From Marinifilaceae bacterium (GTDB taxonomy: Bacteria; Bacteroidota; Bacteroidia; Bacteroidales; Marinifilaceae), in assembly GCA_016744515.1 (NCBI GenBank), contig JADGEF010000004.1, positions 18,984 to 72,106 on the forward strand: 53,123 nucleotides of DNA, read 5' to 3'. The position numbers and the translations under genes were made by a program. Of this stretch, positions 41,659 to 51,138 are shown one piece after another; within the stretch, counting starts at the first letter, position 1, and the number at the start of each line of letters is the position of its first letter. The notes beneath the pieces were generated by a model. That model made no database searches, had not been told where the DNA came from, and was given only the letters and a program-made list of their open reading frames with translations.

Positions 41659-44600
41659 TTAGTTAATTTTGAATTCAATTTCAGAATTATTCTTAAAATA
41701 TTCTATCAATTCGGTAGAAAGTTTCACTTTACAAGTTCTTGAGAACATCTTAAGTTTCATTTTCCCCTGATCAACTATCACAAAATTAACTAATAAATTC
41801 CCTTTATTATCTTCATGAGTCAAACAATTTTCCATCTCATTTATAAGTTCTTGAGTTAAACTCATTACTGGAATTGTAAGTGTAATTTGCTTGACTTTTT
41901 GTTCTAAAACATCAGACAATAGACCAATCGACTTAATTTTATACTCTATTTCGACTGAATCTTTAGGCCAAGTGCGCTGCTGAACGCGTCCATTTATGAA
42001 AACAGAAAGTCCCTCAACAAAATAGTTATTGAACTCAACAAAATCCTTTCCAAAAAAAGCTAATTCGAATGAGTCTGTGAAATCTTCAATGTTAACAATT
42101 GCAAAAGGGTTTCCCGTTCGAGTTATACCCCTACGAATGGCAGTAACCATACCTGCTACATTTACCTCCTTATCCTTAAACTGCAACATATCTACAGACA
42201 ATTGAGATAAAGATGCATTACAAAATGAATCGATCTCCAAACGATAATCGTCCAATGGATGAGCAGATAGGTAAATACCAATCAATGCTTTTTCCTTGTT
42301 CAAACGCTCAAGTTTGCTCCATTCTCCCGAGTTTGGCACCTTTGGAGGCGTTACCACATAGTCTTCAACTCCCCCAAAAAGTGTTTGCTGAGCCATTGCT
42401 GTTTCAGCTTGCAACTTATTACCATATTTAGATAACAATTCAATAAAAGTTGTATCAAAATCGTCGGTTGCAAAGTACTGGCTACGATTAAATTCAAAGC
42501 TATCGAAACCTCCTGCCATAGCAAGGTTCTCGAGGGTACGCTTACTAACTGTTCGCAGATTAACACGTTCTACAAAATTAAAAACATCCTTGAATTCTCC
42601 GTTCTCTCTTTCTTTGATAATATCTTCTACAGCAGCCTCTCCAACGCCTTTAACCGCAGCCATACCAAAACGCACGGCACCTTCCTTGTTTACGGTAAAT
42701 CGAAGGTAAGATTCATTCACATCTGGGCCTAATACAGGCAAGCGCATACGCTTACACTCATCCATGAAAATGGTTACTTTTTCGATATCAGAAAGGTTAC
42801 GGCTAAGCACTGCCGCCATAAATTCTGCTGGATGATGTGCCTTAAGATAACCAGTTTGATAGGCAATATATGCGTAACAAACGGAGTGTGATTTATTAAA
42901 AGCATACTGAGCAAATGCTTCCCAGTCTAACCAAATTTTATCAATCAAGTCTTCAGCTTTCTCTATTTTACGAATCACCTCTTTATCTTCAGAAACCTTC
43001 ATCTTAAAGGTCTTTCCTTTTCCCTTAACTTCCTTTTCAAAACCTTCGATAAATTTCTCGTTGGCCAAACAACCATCGATAAATTGAACTTTAAGCTTAT
43101 CCATTTCGGCAATCTTCTTCTTACCCATCGCTTTACGCAAAGAGTCGGACATACCACGTGTAAATCCCCCCAGTGCTCTCGACTGGAGCATCACTTGCTC
43201 CTGGTATACCGTAATACCATAAGTATCTTTCAGAAATTTTTCCATGATTGGATGATCATAAACAATCTCCTCTCTACCATGCTTACGATTTACAAAATTT
43301 GGGATATACTGCATCGGTCCCGGACGATAAAGAGCATTCATAGCCACCAAGTCTTCGAAACGGTTAGGTTTCAATCCCTTTAAGTGTTTTTTCATTCCTG
43401 GTGACTCAAACTGGAAGATACCCGTTGTTTCGCCGTGAGAGAATAACTCGAAAGTTTTCTCATCATCCATCGGAATATTCTCAATATCTATGTCAATGCC
43501 TTTAGAAAGTTTCACATTGGCTAATGTATCTTTGATGATTGACAAGGTTTTTAATCCTAAGAAGTCCATCTTAAGCATGCCAACATCTTCTACAAATCGT
43601 CCATCGTACTGGGTAATCAATAGGTTTACGCCTTTCACTTTCATGATAGGAATATGCTCTGTTAAATTATCGCGACCGATTAAAACACCACAGGCATGTA
43701 CACCAGTTTGCCGAACTGAACCTTCAAGGTTTTCAGCAAATCCAAGGGTTTGAGCAATAAGCTGATCATCCGAAGTTCTTTCTCTCTCAAGTTCTGGCTC
43801 TTCCTTAAAGGCCTTTGCCAAGCTCACTTTAGGTCCGTCTGGTACTAACTTAGCCAAACGATTAGCCTCAGATAATGGCAGCTTCAGAACACGCGCCACA
43901 TCCTTAATGGATGATTTAGCTGCCATGGTTCCAAAGGTTACAATGTGTGACACTTTTTCGTGTCCATATTTTTCGGTTACCCAATCTAAAACCTGCTGAC
44001 GACCATCGTCATCAAAGTCGATATCGACATCGGGCATGGAAATACGATCTGGATTCAAGAAACGCTCAAATAGCAAATCGTACTTAATTGGGTCAATATT
44101 GGTAATTTGTATACAATAGGCAACCGCCGATCCTGCCGCAGAACCACGACCTGGACCTACAATTACCCCCATATCACGAGCTGCCTTAATAAAGTCCCAA
44201 GTGATCAAGAAATAACCTGGGAAACCCATTTTCTTAATCGTATCAAGCTCAAAATCTAAGCGCTCTATAATGTCAGGAGCCAATTCTTTTCCCCAACGCT
44301 CATAAGCACCCTCAAAAGCCAAGTGACGCAAGAACTCATCAGCATCATCAAAGCCTTCTGGTAATGGGAAATCAGGCATCAATGGCGGAACGTTCAGTTC
44401 GTAATTTTCAACCTTATCAGCAATTTCTTGTGTATTTGATATAGCCTCAGGCATATCAGCAAAAAGATCGCTCATTTGAGCCGTTGTTTTAAAAAACTCC
44501 TGCTTGGTATATCGCATACGAGTCGGATCATCAAGATCTTTCCCCGTATTTAAACAGATTAACAGGTCATGAGCATCTGCATCTTCTTCATTCAAAAAGT

Positions 44601-45249
44601 GTGAATCGTTGGTTGCAATCACTTTCACATCGTGCTTCTGCGAAAGCTCCAAAATCTTTTTATTACACAACTCCTGATTGTCGTATATATCGGCATTCTT
44701 AACAGGATCGTTGGTTTTGTGACGCATCACCTCCAAATAGTAATCCTCACCAAAAAGATTTTTATACCAACTAATGGTTTCATCCAAATCAGCCCATCGC
44801 TCGTTCATAATATGCTGAGGTACCTCACCTCCCAAGCAAGCTGTCGAAATGATCAATCCTTCGCTATACTTTTCTAGCAATTCTCTATCGATACGCGGTT
44901 TGTAATAGAACCCATCGATATAACCTAAAGATGCTAATCGCATTAAATTGTGATAGCCAACTTTATTTTTTGCTAAAATAATCAAGTGATACCCCGATCT
45001 ATCTTGTCTTTCACCTTTATCAAATCGTGTTCGTCGAGCCACATAAGCTTCAATCCCCAATATAGGTTTTACACCACTTGCGGTAGCTGCTGCATGAAAC
45101 TCTTTAATTCCAAACATATTTCCATGATCGGTAAGGGCGATAGCTGGCATGCCATCTTCCTTAGCTTTATCGATCATGCGCTTAATTTTTGAAGCACCAT
45201 CGAGTATGGAATATTGAGAGTGAACGTGTAGGTGTGTAAATTTAGTCAT
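41659..45249 (-). CDS. dnaE: DNA polymerase III subunit alpha
   Basis: A 1196-residue replicative polymerase catalytic subunit. The PHP domain begins FTHLHVHSQYSILDG (metal-type His6, His8, His10). The palm holds VGPGRGSAAGSAVAY (about 364-378) and PDVDIDFDD, with catalytic Asp407 and Asp409. A helix-hairpin-helix region follows (FGMAAVKGVGEAAVEDII). The OB domain is near residues 1000-1080 (VNVAGMVTAIRRGITRTGNPFAIVNIED). Length is a little longer than E. coli DnaE and usual for Bacteroidota. It has one complete frame. The region upstream of its start is repeat-rich. Confidence 0.98.
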   Translation of the reverse strand: MTKFTHLHVHSQYSILDGASKIKRMIDKAKEDGMPAIALTDHGNMFGIKEFHAAATASGVKPILGIEAYVARRTRFDKGERQDRSGYHLIILAKNKVGYHNLMRLASLGYIDGFYYKPRIDRELLEKYSEGLIISTACLGGEVPQHIMNERWADLDETISWYKNLFGEDYYLEVMRHKTNDPVKNADIYDNQELCNKKILELSQKHDVKVIATNDSHFLNEEDADAHDLLICLNTGKDLDDPTRMRYTKQEFFKTTAQMSDLFADMPEAISNTQEIADKVENYELNVPPLMPDFPLPEGFDDADEFLRHLAFEGAYERWGKELAPDIIERLDFELDTIKKMGFPGYFLITWDFIKAARDMGVIVGPGRGSAAGSAVAYCIQITNIDPIKYDLLFERFLNPDRISMPDVDIDFDDDGRQQVLDWVTEKYGHEKVSHIVTFGTMAAKSSIKDVARVLKLPLSEANRLAKLVPDGPKVSLAKAFKEEPELERERTSDDQLIAQTLGFAENLEGSVRQTGVHACGVLIGRDNLTEHIPIMKVKGVNLLITQYDGRFVEDVGMLKMDFLGLKTLSIIKDTLANVKLSKGIDIDIENIPMDDEKTFELFSHGETTGIFQFESPGMKKHLKGLKPNRFEDLVAMNALYRPGPMQYIPNFVNRKHGREEIVYDHPIMEKFLKDTYGITVYQEQVMLQSRALGGFTRGMSDSLRKAMGKKKIAEMDKLKVQFIDGCLANEKFIEGFEKEVKGKGKTFKMKVSEDKEVIRKIEKAEDLIDKIWLDWEAFAQYAFNKSHSVCYAYIAYQTGYLKAHHPAEFMAAVLSRNLSDIEKVTIFMDECKRMRLPVLGPDVNESYLRFTVNKEGAVRFGMAAVKGVGEAAVEDIIKERENGEFKDVFNFVERVNLRTVSKRTLENLAMAGGFDSFEFNRSQYFATDDFDTTFIELLSKYGNKLQAETAMAQQTLFGGVEDYVVTPPKVPNSGEWSKLERLNKEKALIGIYLSAHPLDDYRLEIDSFCNASLSQLSVDMLQFKDKEVNVAGMVTAIRRGITRTGNPFAIVNIEDFTDSFELAFFGKDFVEFNNYFVEGLSVFINGRVQQRTWPKDSVEIEYKIKSIGLLSDVLEQKVKQITLTIPVMSLTQELINEMENCLTHEDNKGNLLVNFVIVDQGKMKLKMFSRTCKVKLSTELIEYFKNNSEIEFKIN

Positions 45250-45403
45250 CGATACGTATTATTGAAAATTCTTGCTACATGCTAAACAAATAGGCTATCA
45301 GGCCTTTACTCGATCGGAATATAAAATTTTGATTTCGGATCGCATTCTGACAAATTTAATCTTTTCTTCGGTTATATTCTTGTGATCAGCATCGAAAATA
45401 TCA

Positions 45404-45492
45404 ATATCCACATAAGCGTATTTTTCACTACTAACATAGTTACAAAAGAACTATTTAGTGTGACGAAAGAAACCAACGACTCACCTTTTATC
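45404..45492. repeat. 89-bp direct repeat, copy 1
   Basis: 88 of 89 bases are identical to the copy at 45687-45775 (one A/G difference). No convincing ORF. The two copies flank a 194-base segment with four palindromes. Confidence 0.95.
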
Positions 45493-45498
45493 TCGCTC

Positions 45499-45686
45499 CT
45501 GCAGATTTGTAATCTGCAGGTATCGAATTGGAGATTTGTAATCTCCTCACAAAATATTTTTTTACAAAAAGCGATTACTAACATGCTTCATGAACAATAG
45601 TGAATAAATCGCCAACCCCTTAAGCCCAGATTACAAATCTGGACTAGCTTCTCTCACCCGAACTCCTGCATATTTGTAATCTGCAG
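45499..45686. repeat. Cluster of four palindromes with GATTTGTAATC core
   Basis: Palindromes lie at 45499-45519 (21 bases, outer CTGCAG arms), 45530-45546 (GGAGATTTGTAATCTCC), 45626-45642 (CCAGATTACAAATCTGG, opposite orientation) and 45666-45686 (diverged, CTGCA arms). The common core is AGATTTGTAATCT. It looks like a REP-type cluster belonging to another transposase family than the one at 24.9 kb. Confidence 0.85.
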
Positions 45687-45775
45687 ATATCCACATAAGC
45701 GTATTTTTCACTACTAACATGGTTACAAAAGAACTATTTAGTGTGACGAAAGAAACCAACGACTCACCTTTTATC
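45687..45775. repeat. 89-bp direct repeat, copy 2
   Basis: Near-identical to 45404-45492. It begins immediately after the last palindrome of the cluster. Confidence 0.95.
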
Positions 45776-45985
45776 CATATTTATAGGCAATAGGGAAACA
45801 TTTCCCTCCATTTATTTCACTTACTGTAATATTATCGAGCTTTCATCAAATCATAATTTAGTAAAACTGCTAAATATGACACATTTACCTTCTATTATCT
45901 TATGTTCGTCCATATATTGACAGACAAAAAGTATTTACACATAACTCATGTGCTCTTAATATTTTAAAAAGAAATAAATTTAATA

Positions 45986-46162
45986 TAGCTTTGCTTCCTG
46001 AATATCTCGATTTAATGAATTACAGCTGACAAACAAAATTAGTCATGCAATTAAATCACTTGAAGGCTTATTTAAACAAGAGTTTTTTATTGAGTTTAAA
46101 ATGTATTTCTGAATCACTTACAACTAAGCTTGAAGCCCTAGACTATATGTCTGGGGTTTTTA
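45986..46162 (+). ncRNA. Candidate small RNA: orphan promoter plus terminator
   Basis: A -7 box TAGCTTTG (45986-45993) would start a plus-strand transcript near 46000. A stem CCCTAGAC/GTCTGGGG (46136-46156, one wobble pair) followed by TTTTATTTT gives a terminator that belongs to no gene, because the neighbours on both sides are on the minus strand. The transcript would be about 160 bases. A -33 element is not clear. The 3' end overlaps the end of the DUF748 gene in antisense. Confidence 0.45.
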
Positions 46163-48379
46163 TTTTAAAGATACCTCAAGCCTATAATTAGGTGATTTCA
46201 GTTGCTCAGGCATATTTCTTAAATCGGCTGTTTTTACCTTGAAAGATGCCTCATCCAATATCAAACTATCCTTCATAAACATATTTAGAACGGTGTTTCG
46301 AGTTTGAAGCAAGTTCATAAACATTGAATCGAGCTCTAGTTTTCCAACTTTATCGATACAGAGAGAAGCCAAACTAACACCCTCCTCCGAATTCGTATTC
46401 AAATAAGCCATAAACTCAACATTTGTGGTCGCCCACTGGCTTAACTGATCATCTGCAAGCTCAGGGTATGCTCTGTTTTTAGAAGTGCAGTAGGTTTTTA
46501 TTGAACTCTTAAGAGCTAGAAACTCTTTCTCTTTCTGCAAGTTGGTTTCCTGAACAAATGAAAAGCTCAACTCGTTCTTCTTGCTTAATATAGTTGCTAT
46601 TTTTCTCAGGTTTTTCTTTTGAGTTGCATCCAAGCTATCTTGTAAAAAGTGGAACGGAATGGTCTTGATACTTTCAGGATTTCCTCCAGCCAAATTTCCA
46701 AGGATATTAAAGGGTTGACTAGCTGTTTTAATCAAAAATTTCATGACCGTTTTCCAAATAATCTTACCGACTCTAAAGTCAGGGTCTTCAGGATTACCCG
46801 AAACTGGCAATTCGAAATCAATCTGATCATCTTTATCCTTTAACAGATATAAAGCCAGACGAACGGGTGCTTTAATTGCGTTCTTATCTTTGGTTTTCTT
46901 TCCAAAATCTAACTCTGAAATATGTATCTGATTATTGTTCTTTAGTTGAGTAGCCGTCATATCGAGGCTTGTTTTATAGTTGAACTCCCCTTGCGTGATA
47001 GGCCGAGCAATATAAAACTCCGTGTAAGGTGAGAAGCTCATCAAATCTAAATTTTCAAGCTGATTCTTAAAGTTTACTGATGAAAGATTTTTCATGCTGA
47101 ATGTTCCCTCTCCCGAAGAACGACCTTCTCCATGTAATTGCATTGAATAAGCTATTGGAATAGAATCGGCTTTCTCGGATAAGATGCCCATTTTAAGAGT
47201 GATATTCTTTAGATCGTAAACAAAAGGTCGGTTTAGAGTATTATCAGTAAAGTTGACCAAACCATTCGTTACTGAAATACTTTTTAGCTGATAGAATAGA
47301 TCTGATACTGTATCAATTTGAGTGCTAATTGTATCAGCAGCTAAAGAGTCAGCCTCAATATTAAGAGTATTCTGTGCTAAAGAGTCGGCTAGCATATAGG
47401 GAGCCAACATTCGTTCAAAGTTGCTAGACTCCTTGTCTAAACTGGCATAAATTTCAGGTGAATCAACCTGGATAGCTCCTATTTCGTAATGGGCTGTTCC
47501 AACATTCAGAGAATCTAAATCAACATCAATCTTTTTAGCTGCAAATAACTTTTTATCAGCTCCATCTATCATCTCAAAATCGATAACATTCGTTTGTCCC
47601 GACACAACCAAATCCATTGGCTTATCAAGACTACCTTTCATGTGAATAATCGTATTTAGCTGTCCCGAAATGGCTGAGATATCAAGATAATCGGTCAAAT
47701 AAGCTTTTATAGGCTCCAAGTCGATAGACTGTGTGGCAAGGTCGATAACATAGGCATTTTTTGCATGATCGATATCGGCACTAACTTGTACGCGCCCCTT
47801 ATCGCCCATGGCAAAATCGACACCCATTTCCGATTTCTGATTATTCCATGCGATAAGTGGCAATGCCAAATCCATTTTATCGAAGGCGATAGTATTCTTT
47901 TTTACCTCATCGATATAACGAACAGAACCATTCTTAAACTGAATGTTCTTAATCGAAAACTTTAAATCCTTTTCCTCGCTTGGCTCATCAACAATAGAGT
48001 CCTGTTCAGGTATCATGCTATCGAAATTAAAACCAAGGCTATCCTGTATCACTGTTACATTTAAACCATCGAGATAAATCTCTGAGAAAGCATATTCTCC
48101 CGTGATTAAATACCAAGGTGAGAAATTAACATCTAGCTCATCGAAAGCCACAAAGCTGTTAATATTATCCTCCTCGAAAAGCTTAAACCCTTTTACTCCA
48201 AGAGAAACTTGTGCATAGTTAAAATGCAATTCAGAAATTTCAAGCTTACGCCCTACAAGCTCTTCACTATTTTTCACCACCCAATATTTAATTAGGGACG
48301 AAAGGAAAAAGAACAGAATAAAAAGAAAGGCAAAAATTAAGATTAGTATCTTTTTTCTCTTTGATAATTGGATTTTCAT
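46160..48379 (-). CDS. AsmA-like DUF748 family envelope protein
   Basis: A 739-residue protein anchored by an N-terminal helix (ILILIFAFLFILFFFLSSLI, residues 10-29), with the rest periplasmic. The DUF748 pattern is visible: FKLFEEDNINSFVAFDELDVNFSPWYLITGEYAFSEIYLDGLNVTVIQ near the start and repeating beta-strand modules of AsmA type. A C-terminal part of OmpA/flexible character follows (PFHFLQDSLDATQKKNLRKIATILSKKNEL). AsmA-like proteins are thought to take part in lipid transport or outer-membrane assembly; no direct evidence here. It has an upstream TAACTTTG box. Confidence 0.82.
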   Translation of the reverse strand: MKIQLSKRKKILILIFAFLFILFFFLSSLIKYWVVKNSEELVGRKLEISELHFNYAQVSLGVKGFKLFEEDNINSFVAFDELDVNFSPWYLITGEYAFSEIYLDGLNVTVIQDSLGFNFDSMIPEQDSIVDEPSEEKDLKFSIKNIQFKNGSVRYIDEVKKNTIAFDKMDLALPLIAWNNQKSEMGVDFAMGDKGRVQVSADIDHAKNAYVIDLATQSIDLEPIKAYLTDYLDISAISGQLNTIIHMKGSLDKPMDLVVSGQTNVIDFEMIDGADKKLFAAKKIDVDLDSLNVGTAHYEIGAIQVDSPEIYASLDKESSNFERMLAPYMLADSLAQNTLNIEADSLAADTISTQIDTVSDLFYQLKSISVTNGLVNFTDNTLNRPFVYDLKNITLKMGILSEKADSIPIAYSMQLHGEGRSSGEGTFSMKNLSSVNFKNQLENLDLMSFSPYTEFYIARPITQGEFNYKTSLDMTATQLKNNNQIHISELDFGKKTKDKNAIKAPVRLALYLLKDKDDQIDFELPVSGNPEDPDFRVGKIIWKTVMKFLIKTASQPFNILGNLAGGNPESIKTIPFHFLQDSLDATQKKNLRKIATILSKKNELSFSFVQETNLQKEKEFLALKSSIKTYCTSKNRAYPELADDQLSQWATTNVEFMAYLNTNSEEGVSLASLCIDKVGKLELDSMFMNLLQTRNTVLNMFMKDSLILDEASFKVKTADLRNMPEQLKSPNYRLEVSLK

Positions 48380-48417
48380 ATGGATAGGATTGGAATCGTT
48401 TCGTAATAATGAGGCTC

Positions 48418-48425
48418 AAAGTTAA
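48418..48425 (-). promoter_or_regulatory. Candidate -7 box for the DUF748 gene
   Basis: TAACTTTG on the minus strand, 38 bases before the start codon. It is identical to the tetR and prfB boxes. The -33 element is not at the usual distance. Confidence 0.4.
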
Positions 48426-48604
48426 TGATTTATATAGATTGATCTTATCAAAAGTCAATCCTATAAATCAGGGACAAATTTAGCCTATTATTTATTTAAG
48501 CTGTTGAGTTTTCGATTGAAAAAAATGATCGGTATATAAAGAAATTAAAAATGTAATATCTTATAAATCTCCCCCAAATCTGCAAAAAGAATCGTAAGAC
48601 CTTT

Positions 48605-48837
48605 AGAAAGCTTCCTGCAGTATGCAGCAACAAAAATACACCCTGTAGAAAGCTTCCTGCAGTATGCGGCAACAAAAATACACCCTGTAGAAAGCTTCCT
48701 GCAGTATGCAGCAACAAAAATACACCCTGTAGAAAGCTTCCTGCAGTGTGCAGCAACAAAAATACACCCTGTATAAAGATTCCTGCAGTATGCAGCAACA
48801 AAAATACACCCTGTATAAAGATTCCTGCAGTATGCAG
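48605..48837. repeat. 42-bp minisatellite, five full copies and one partial
   Basis: Units start at 48605, 48647, 48689, 48731 and 48773, with a 23-base partial from 48815. Copies 1 and 3 are identical; copies 2 and 4 differ by one base; copies 5 and 6 share ATAAAGAT in place of AGAAAGCT. Each unit contains the small palindrome CTGCAGTATGCAG. Because 42 is divisible by three, frames stay open through the array, producing artefact ORFs. Confidence 0.97.
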
Positions 48838-49010
48838 TGCCAATCACAGGGCTAGAAGATATCAATATAATAACCGGAAAAATCAACAATACGTACAACA
48901 AGAGCTCTTTGCAAACATACTCACAAACAGTATACATGACATAAATCATATTTAATGACATTTAACAATCGTAATTTCATTATAGTTTATTATAAATTAA
49001 ATGAAATCTC

Positions 49011-49733
49011 ATGTTTTTAACAATCCATTATCGTAAGTTGCGTAACAATGAATTCATCCAATTCATTAAGCTTTTAGTAGAAATTTTAAAATCAAACGAC
49101 CCTGAAGTTTTAAAAGTAAAAGCTCAGTATGACGATCTAGCAGGTTTACTTGCTACTTTAAGTGCAATTTTTAAACCTGATCTTGGCTCTGCTATTACCC
49201 AAGAGTTAGAAGGTATTGATGAACGACGCGACACTGCAATTACAGGTGTCGAAATGCAAATTAAGAGTTTCACTTACTGTTTTGATGCAGATAAACGAGA
49301 GGCTGCTAATTTGCTAAGCTCCTCATTGGTAACCTATGGTTCAGGCCTCAGCCGTATGAACTATCAGGCTGAAACAAGTACCATTGTCAGCATTATTCAG
49401 AAATGGGAAAGTGATGCAGCTCTTATTGCAGCATTAACAACATTAGGGCTGACTGCTTGGGTTGCAGAATTGAAAACAGCAAACAAGCTTTTCGAAGAGC
49501 GCTATATCGCTCGACTGAAAGATGATGCTGATAGCCCAGAGGAAAAGACAATTGAGTTGCGTAAGCAAATTATTCAAAGCTACCGTAGCCTACTCGCTCA
49601 CCTGCAAGCTCATGCTACTCTTAGTACCGATAATAGCTACGATGCAATGATTAATCAGACCAACCAATTGATAGAACAATACAACAAATTGGTGGCTGCA
49701 CGTGGTACTAATAAGGAGGAGGCTTTAAGCTAA
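49011..49733 (+). CDS. DUF6261 family protein
   Basis: A 240-residue soluble, mainly helical protein. The beginning IHYRKLRNNEFIQFIKLLVEILKSNDPEVLKVKAQYDDLAGLLATLSAIF and the ELEGIDERRDTAITGVEMQIKSFTYCFDADKREAANLL segment match DUF6261 as I know it. That is a Bacteroidota-restricted family of unknown function, commonly present in several copies per genome. No signal peptide, no catalytic motif. It ends with a terminator-like hairpin and is preceded by the 42-bp minisatellite with about 170 bases between. Confidence 0.72.
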   Translation: MFLTIHYRKLRNNEFIQFIKLLVEILKSNDPEVLKVKAQYDDLAGLLATLSAIFKPDLGSAITQELEGIDERRDTAITGVEMQIKSFTYCFDADKREAANLLSSSLVTYGSGLSRMNYQAETSTIVSIIQKWESDAALIAALTTLGLTAWVAELKTANKLFEERYIARLKDDADSPEEKTIELRKQIIQSYRSLLAHLQAHATLSTDNSYDAMINQTNQLIEQYNKLVAARGTNKEEALS

Positions 49734-49760
49734 TCTTCTTTTGATATGTATAATGAAAGA

Positions 49761-49788
49761 CGGGCTCCTTGGGGTTCGTTTTTTTTTT
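49761..49788 (+). terminator. Terminator after the DUF6261 gene
   Basis: CGGGCTCC and GGGGTTCG (49761-49778) can pair with several G-U wobbles and a very small loop, followed by a long T-run (49779-49788). The T-run makes it convincing despite the weak stem. Confidence 0.7.
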
Positions 49789-49948
49789 GCATTCATATAT
49801 TAAATTTTTGATTTAAGAATAAACAAGTGATTAGTAATAAACGCCTACTATAGAGTAGTGTATCATCACACACTTGGGGTCAATTTGCAAAAGTCCCTGA
49901 TATTTTCTTTATTATACTATTAAGTTAATTTCTAAAAACAAATATTAA

Positions 49949-50521
49949 ATGGTTACAGCAAAAACAATTAATGAGCGCTGGATGAGCTCAAACGAACTAT
50001 TAACGAAGTACTTTAATTCAACCTTCAGTTACAACCTTGGGCAACTATCATCATATGATGGTAGACAGTTCAGAATTACTGCTTTTTCATCTTTAAGTAA
50101 ATCCTTGTCATTATTAAAGTTTAAGTATGAGGCAGGTCTTGAATGCGAATTCTCCCTTTTAGAACTAGCATTGGACAAAATCAATGAATTAGGTAAGCGA
50201 ACTGATGCAGGTACGAATAAAGAACTTTCTTTATTCATTGACTATTTCAAACTAAAAACAATTGAGCTCTTATATACACATGAATATATGGCAGGCATTG
50301 CAGATTTAATTAGTAATTGTCTGTACGACTGGGCTAGTGCAAACAAAAAAAATATAACACGTTCTTATTGTTCCAATTTAGCTTGGGCAGGTCTTCAAAA
50401 AACAAATACATTTAAGGAGAAAGTAAAAAAGCAAGAATTAAACAAAGCAGAAATTGGACGAAATTTAGAAAGTGAACAAGAAAATTATACAAACTCGAAA
50501 GGACAAGCATGCGCAGATTAA
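49949..50521 (+). CDS. Unknown protein, first of an overlapping pair
   Basis: A 190-residue protein I do not recognise. It is mostly helical by composition, has no signal peptide, and ends in a charged, Lys/Glu-rich tail (EKVKKQELNKAEIGRNLESEQENY). Cys residues are few (C106-type positions, none in motif). Its 3' end overlaps the next gene by 13 bases, so the two are probably translated together. No related gene is visible in the window. Confidence 0.65.
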   Translation: MVTAKTINERWMSSNELLTKYFNSTFSYNLGQLSSYDGRQFRITAFSSLSKSLSLLKFKYEAGLECEFSLLELALDKINELGKRTDAGTNKELSLFIDYFKLKTIELLYTHEYMAGIADLISNCLYDWASANKKNITRSYCSNLAWAGLQKTNTFKEKVKKQELNKAEIGRNLESEQENYTNSKGQACAD

Positions 50522-51072
50522 ACAAAAACTTAATAGTAGCTATTTTACTCTTAATAATCAGTAGCTTTTATCAAAATAAGACTAATGCTCAATCCGCAAT
50601 TAGTTATAAAGCACTAAAGGCTAATGCTGAAGGGCGTGAAAGCAAAATGAATCGGGAAATCCTGATCGATAGTCATACCACTGAAATAATCAATAATTTT
50701 CTTACGAATGGTGGTTTTTATCTAGCCCCTCATAGAGGTCTGCATCCGGTTGATGTCAGTGAAATAATTACGAAGGATGATATTAAAGAATTGAGATCAA
50801 AAATTGATTTCACCAATTACCCAACAAAATGGAATAAAGGAAAATTAAGAAAATTAAAAATTAAAACAACAAGGAAACAACTTGGAAACAGGCAGTGGGT
50901 ATGTGTGTATAAAACCGCACCTCCACTGTTTTTCAAAAACAACACCTTTTTTGTGATATACGTTCAATCTTATTGCGGTCCTGAAAATGGCAGTGAATCC
51001 ATTAACATTTTTAAGAAAAATGAAAAGGGTTCATACGAGTTTATTGGGGAAATAATGATTAGTATTAGTTAG
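50509..51072 (+). CDS. Secreted unknown protein, second of the pair
   Basis: A 187-residue protein with an N-terminal signal peptide (LIVAILLLIISSFYQNKTNAQ, cleavage probably after NAQ). The mature part has a conserved-looking QWVCVYKTAPPLFFKNNTFFVIYVQSYCGPENGSESINIFKK, with two cysteines that might pair. The start codon lies inside the end of the preceding gene; a GAAAGGA stretch seven to thirteen bases upstream is a plausible ribosome binding site. I cannot assign a family. A perfect 14-bp terminator follows. Confidence 0.65.
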   Translation: MRRLNKNLIVAILLLIISSFYQNKTNAQSAISYKALKANAEGRESKMNREILIDSHTTEIINNFLTNGGFYLAPHRGLHPVDVSEIITKDDIKELRSKIDFTNYPTKWNKGKLRKLKIKTTRKQLGNRQWVCVYKTAPPLFFKNNTFFVIYVQSYCGPENGSESINIFKKNEKGSYEFIGEIMISIS

Positions 51073-51087
51073 CTGTAATCTGATAAC

Positions 51088-51120
51088 AAAAGCCGCCAGA
51101 ATATGAATTCTGGCGGCTTT
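51088..51120 (+). terminator. Intrinsic terminator after the unknown pair
   Basis: AAAGCCGCCAGAAT (51089-51102) and ATTCTGGCGGCTTT (51107-51120), a perfect 14-bp stem with loop ATGA and flanking A/T bases. Confidence 0.9.
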
Positions 51121-51138
51121 ATATTATCACAATTATCA

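Noticed and set aside
46045-46191. 48-codon plus-strand ORF over the candidate small RNA
   Set aside because: It runs through the terminator stem, overlaps the DUF748 3' end and shows no family features.
48605-48837. CRISPR array
   Set aside because: The units are directly adjacent, with no unique spacers, and no cas genes are present.
48496-48961. Open frames of 68-138 codons on both strands through the 42-bp array
   Set aside because: They arise because the unit length is divisible by three. Their composition is Cys/Leu/His-rich and repetitive with no family resemblance.
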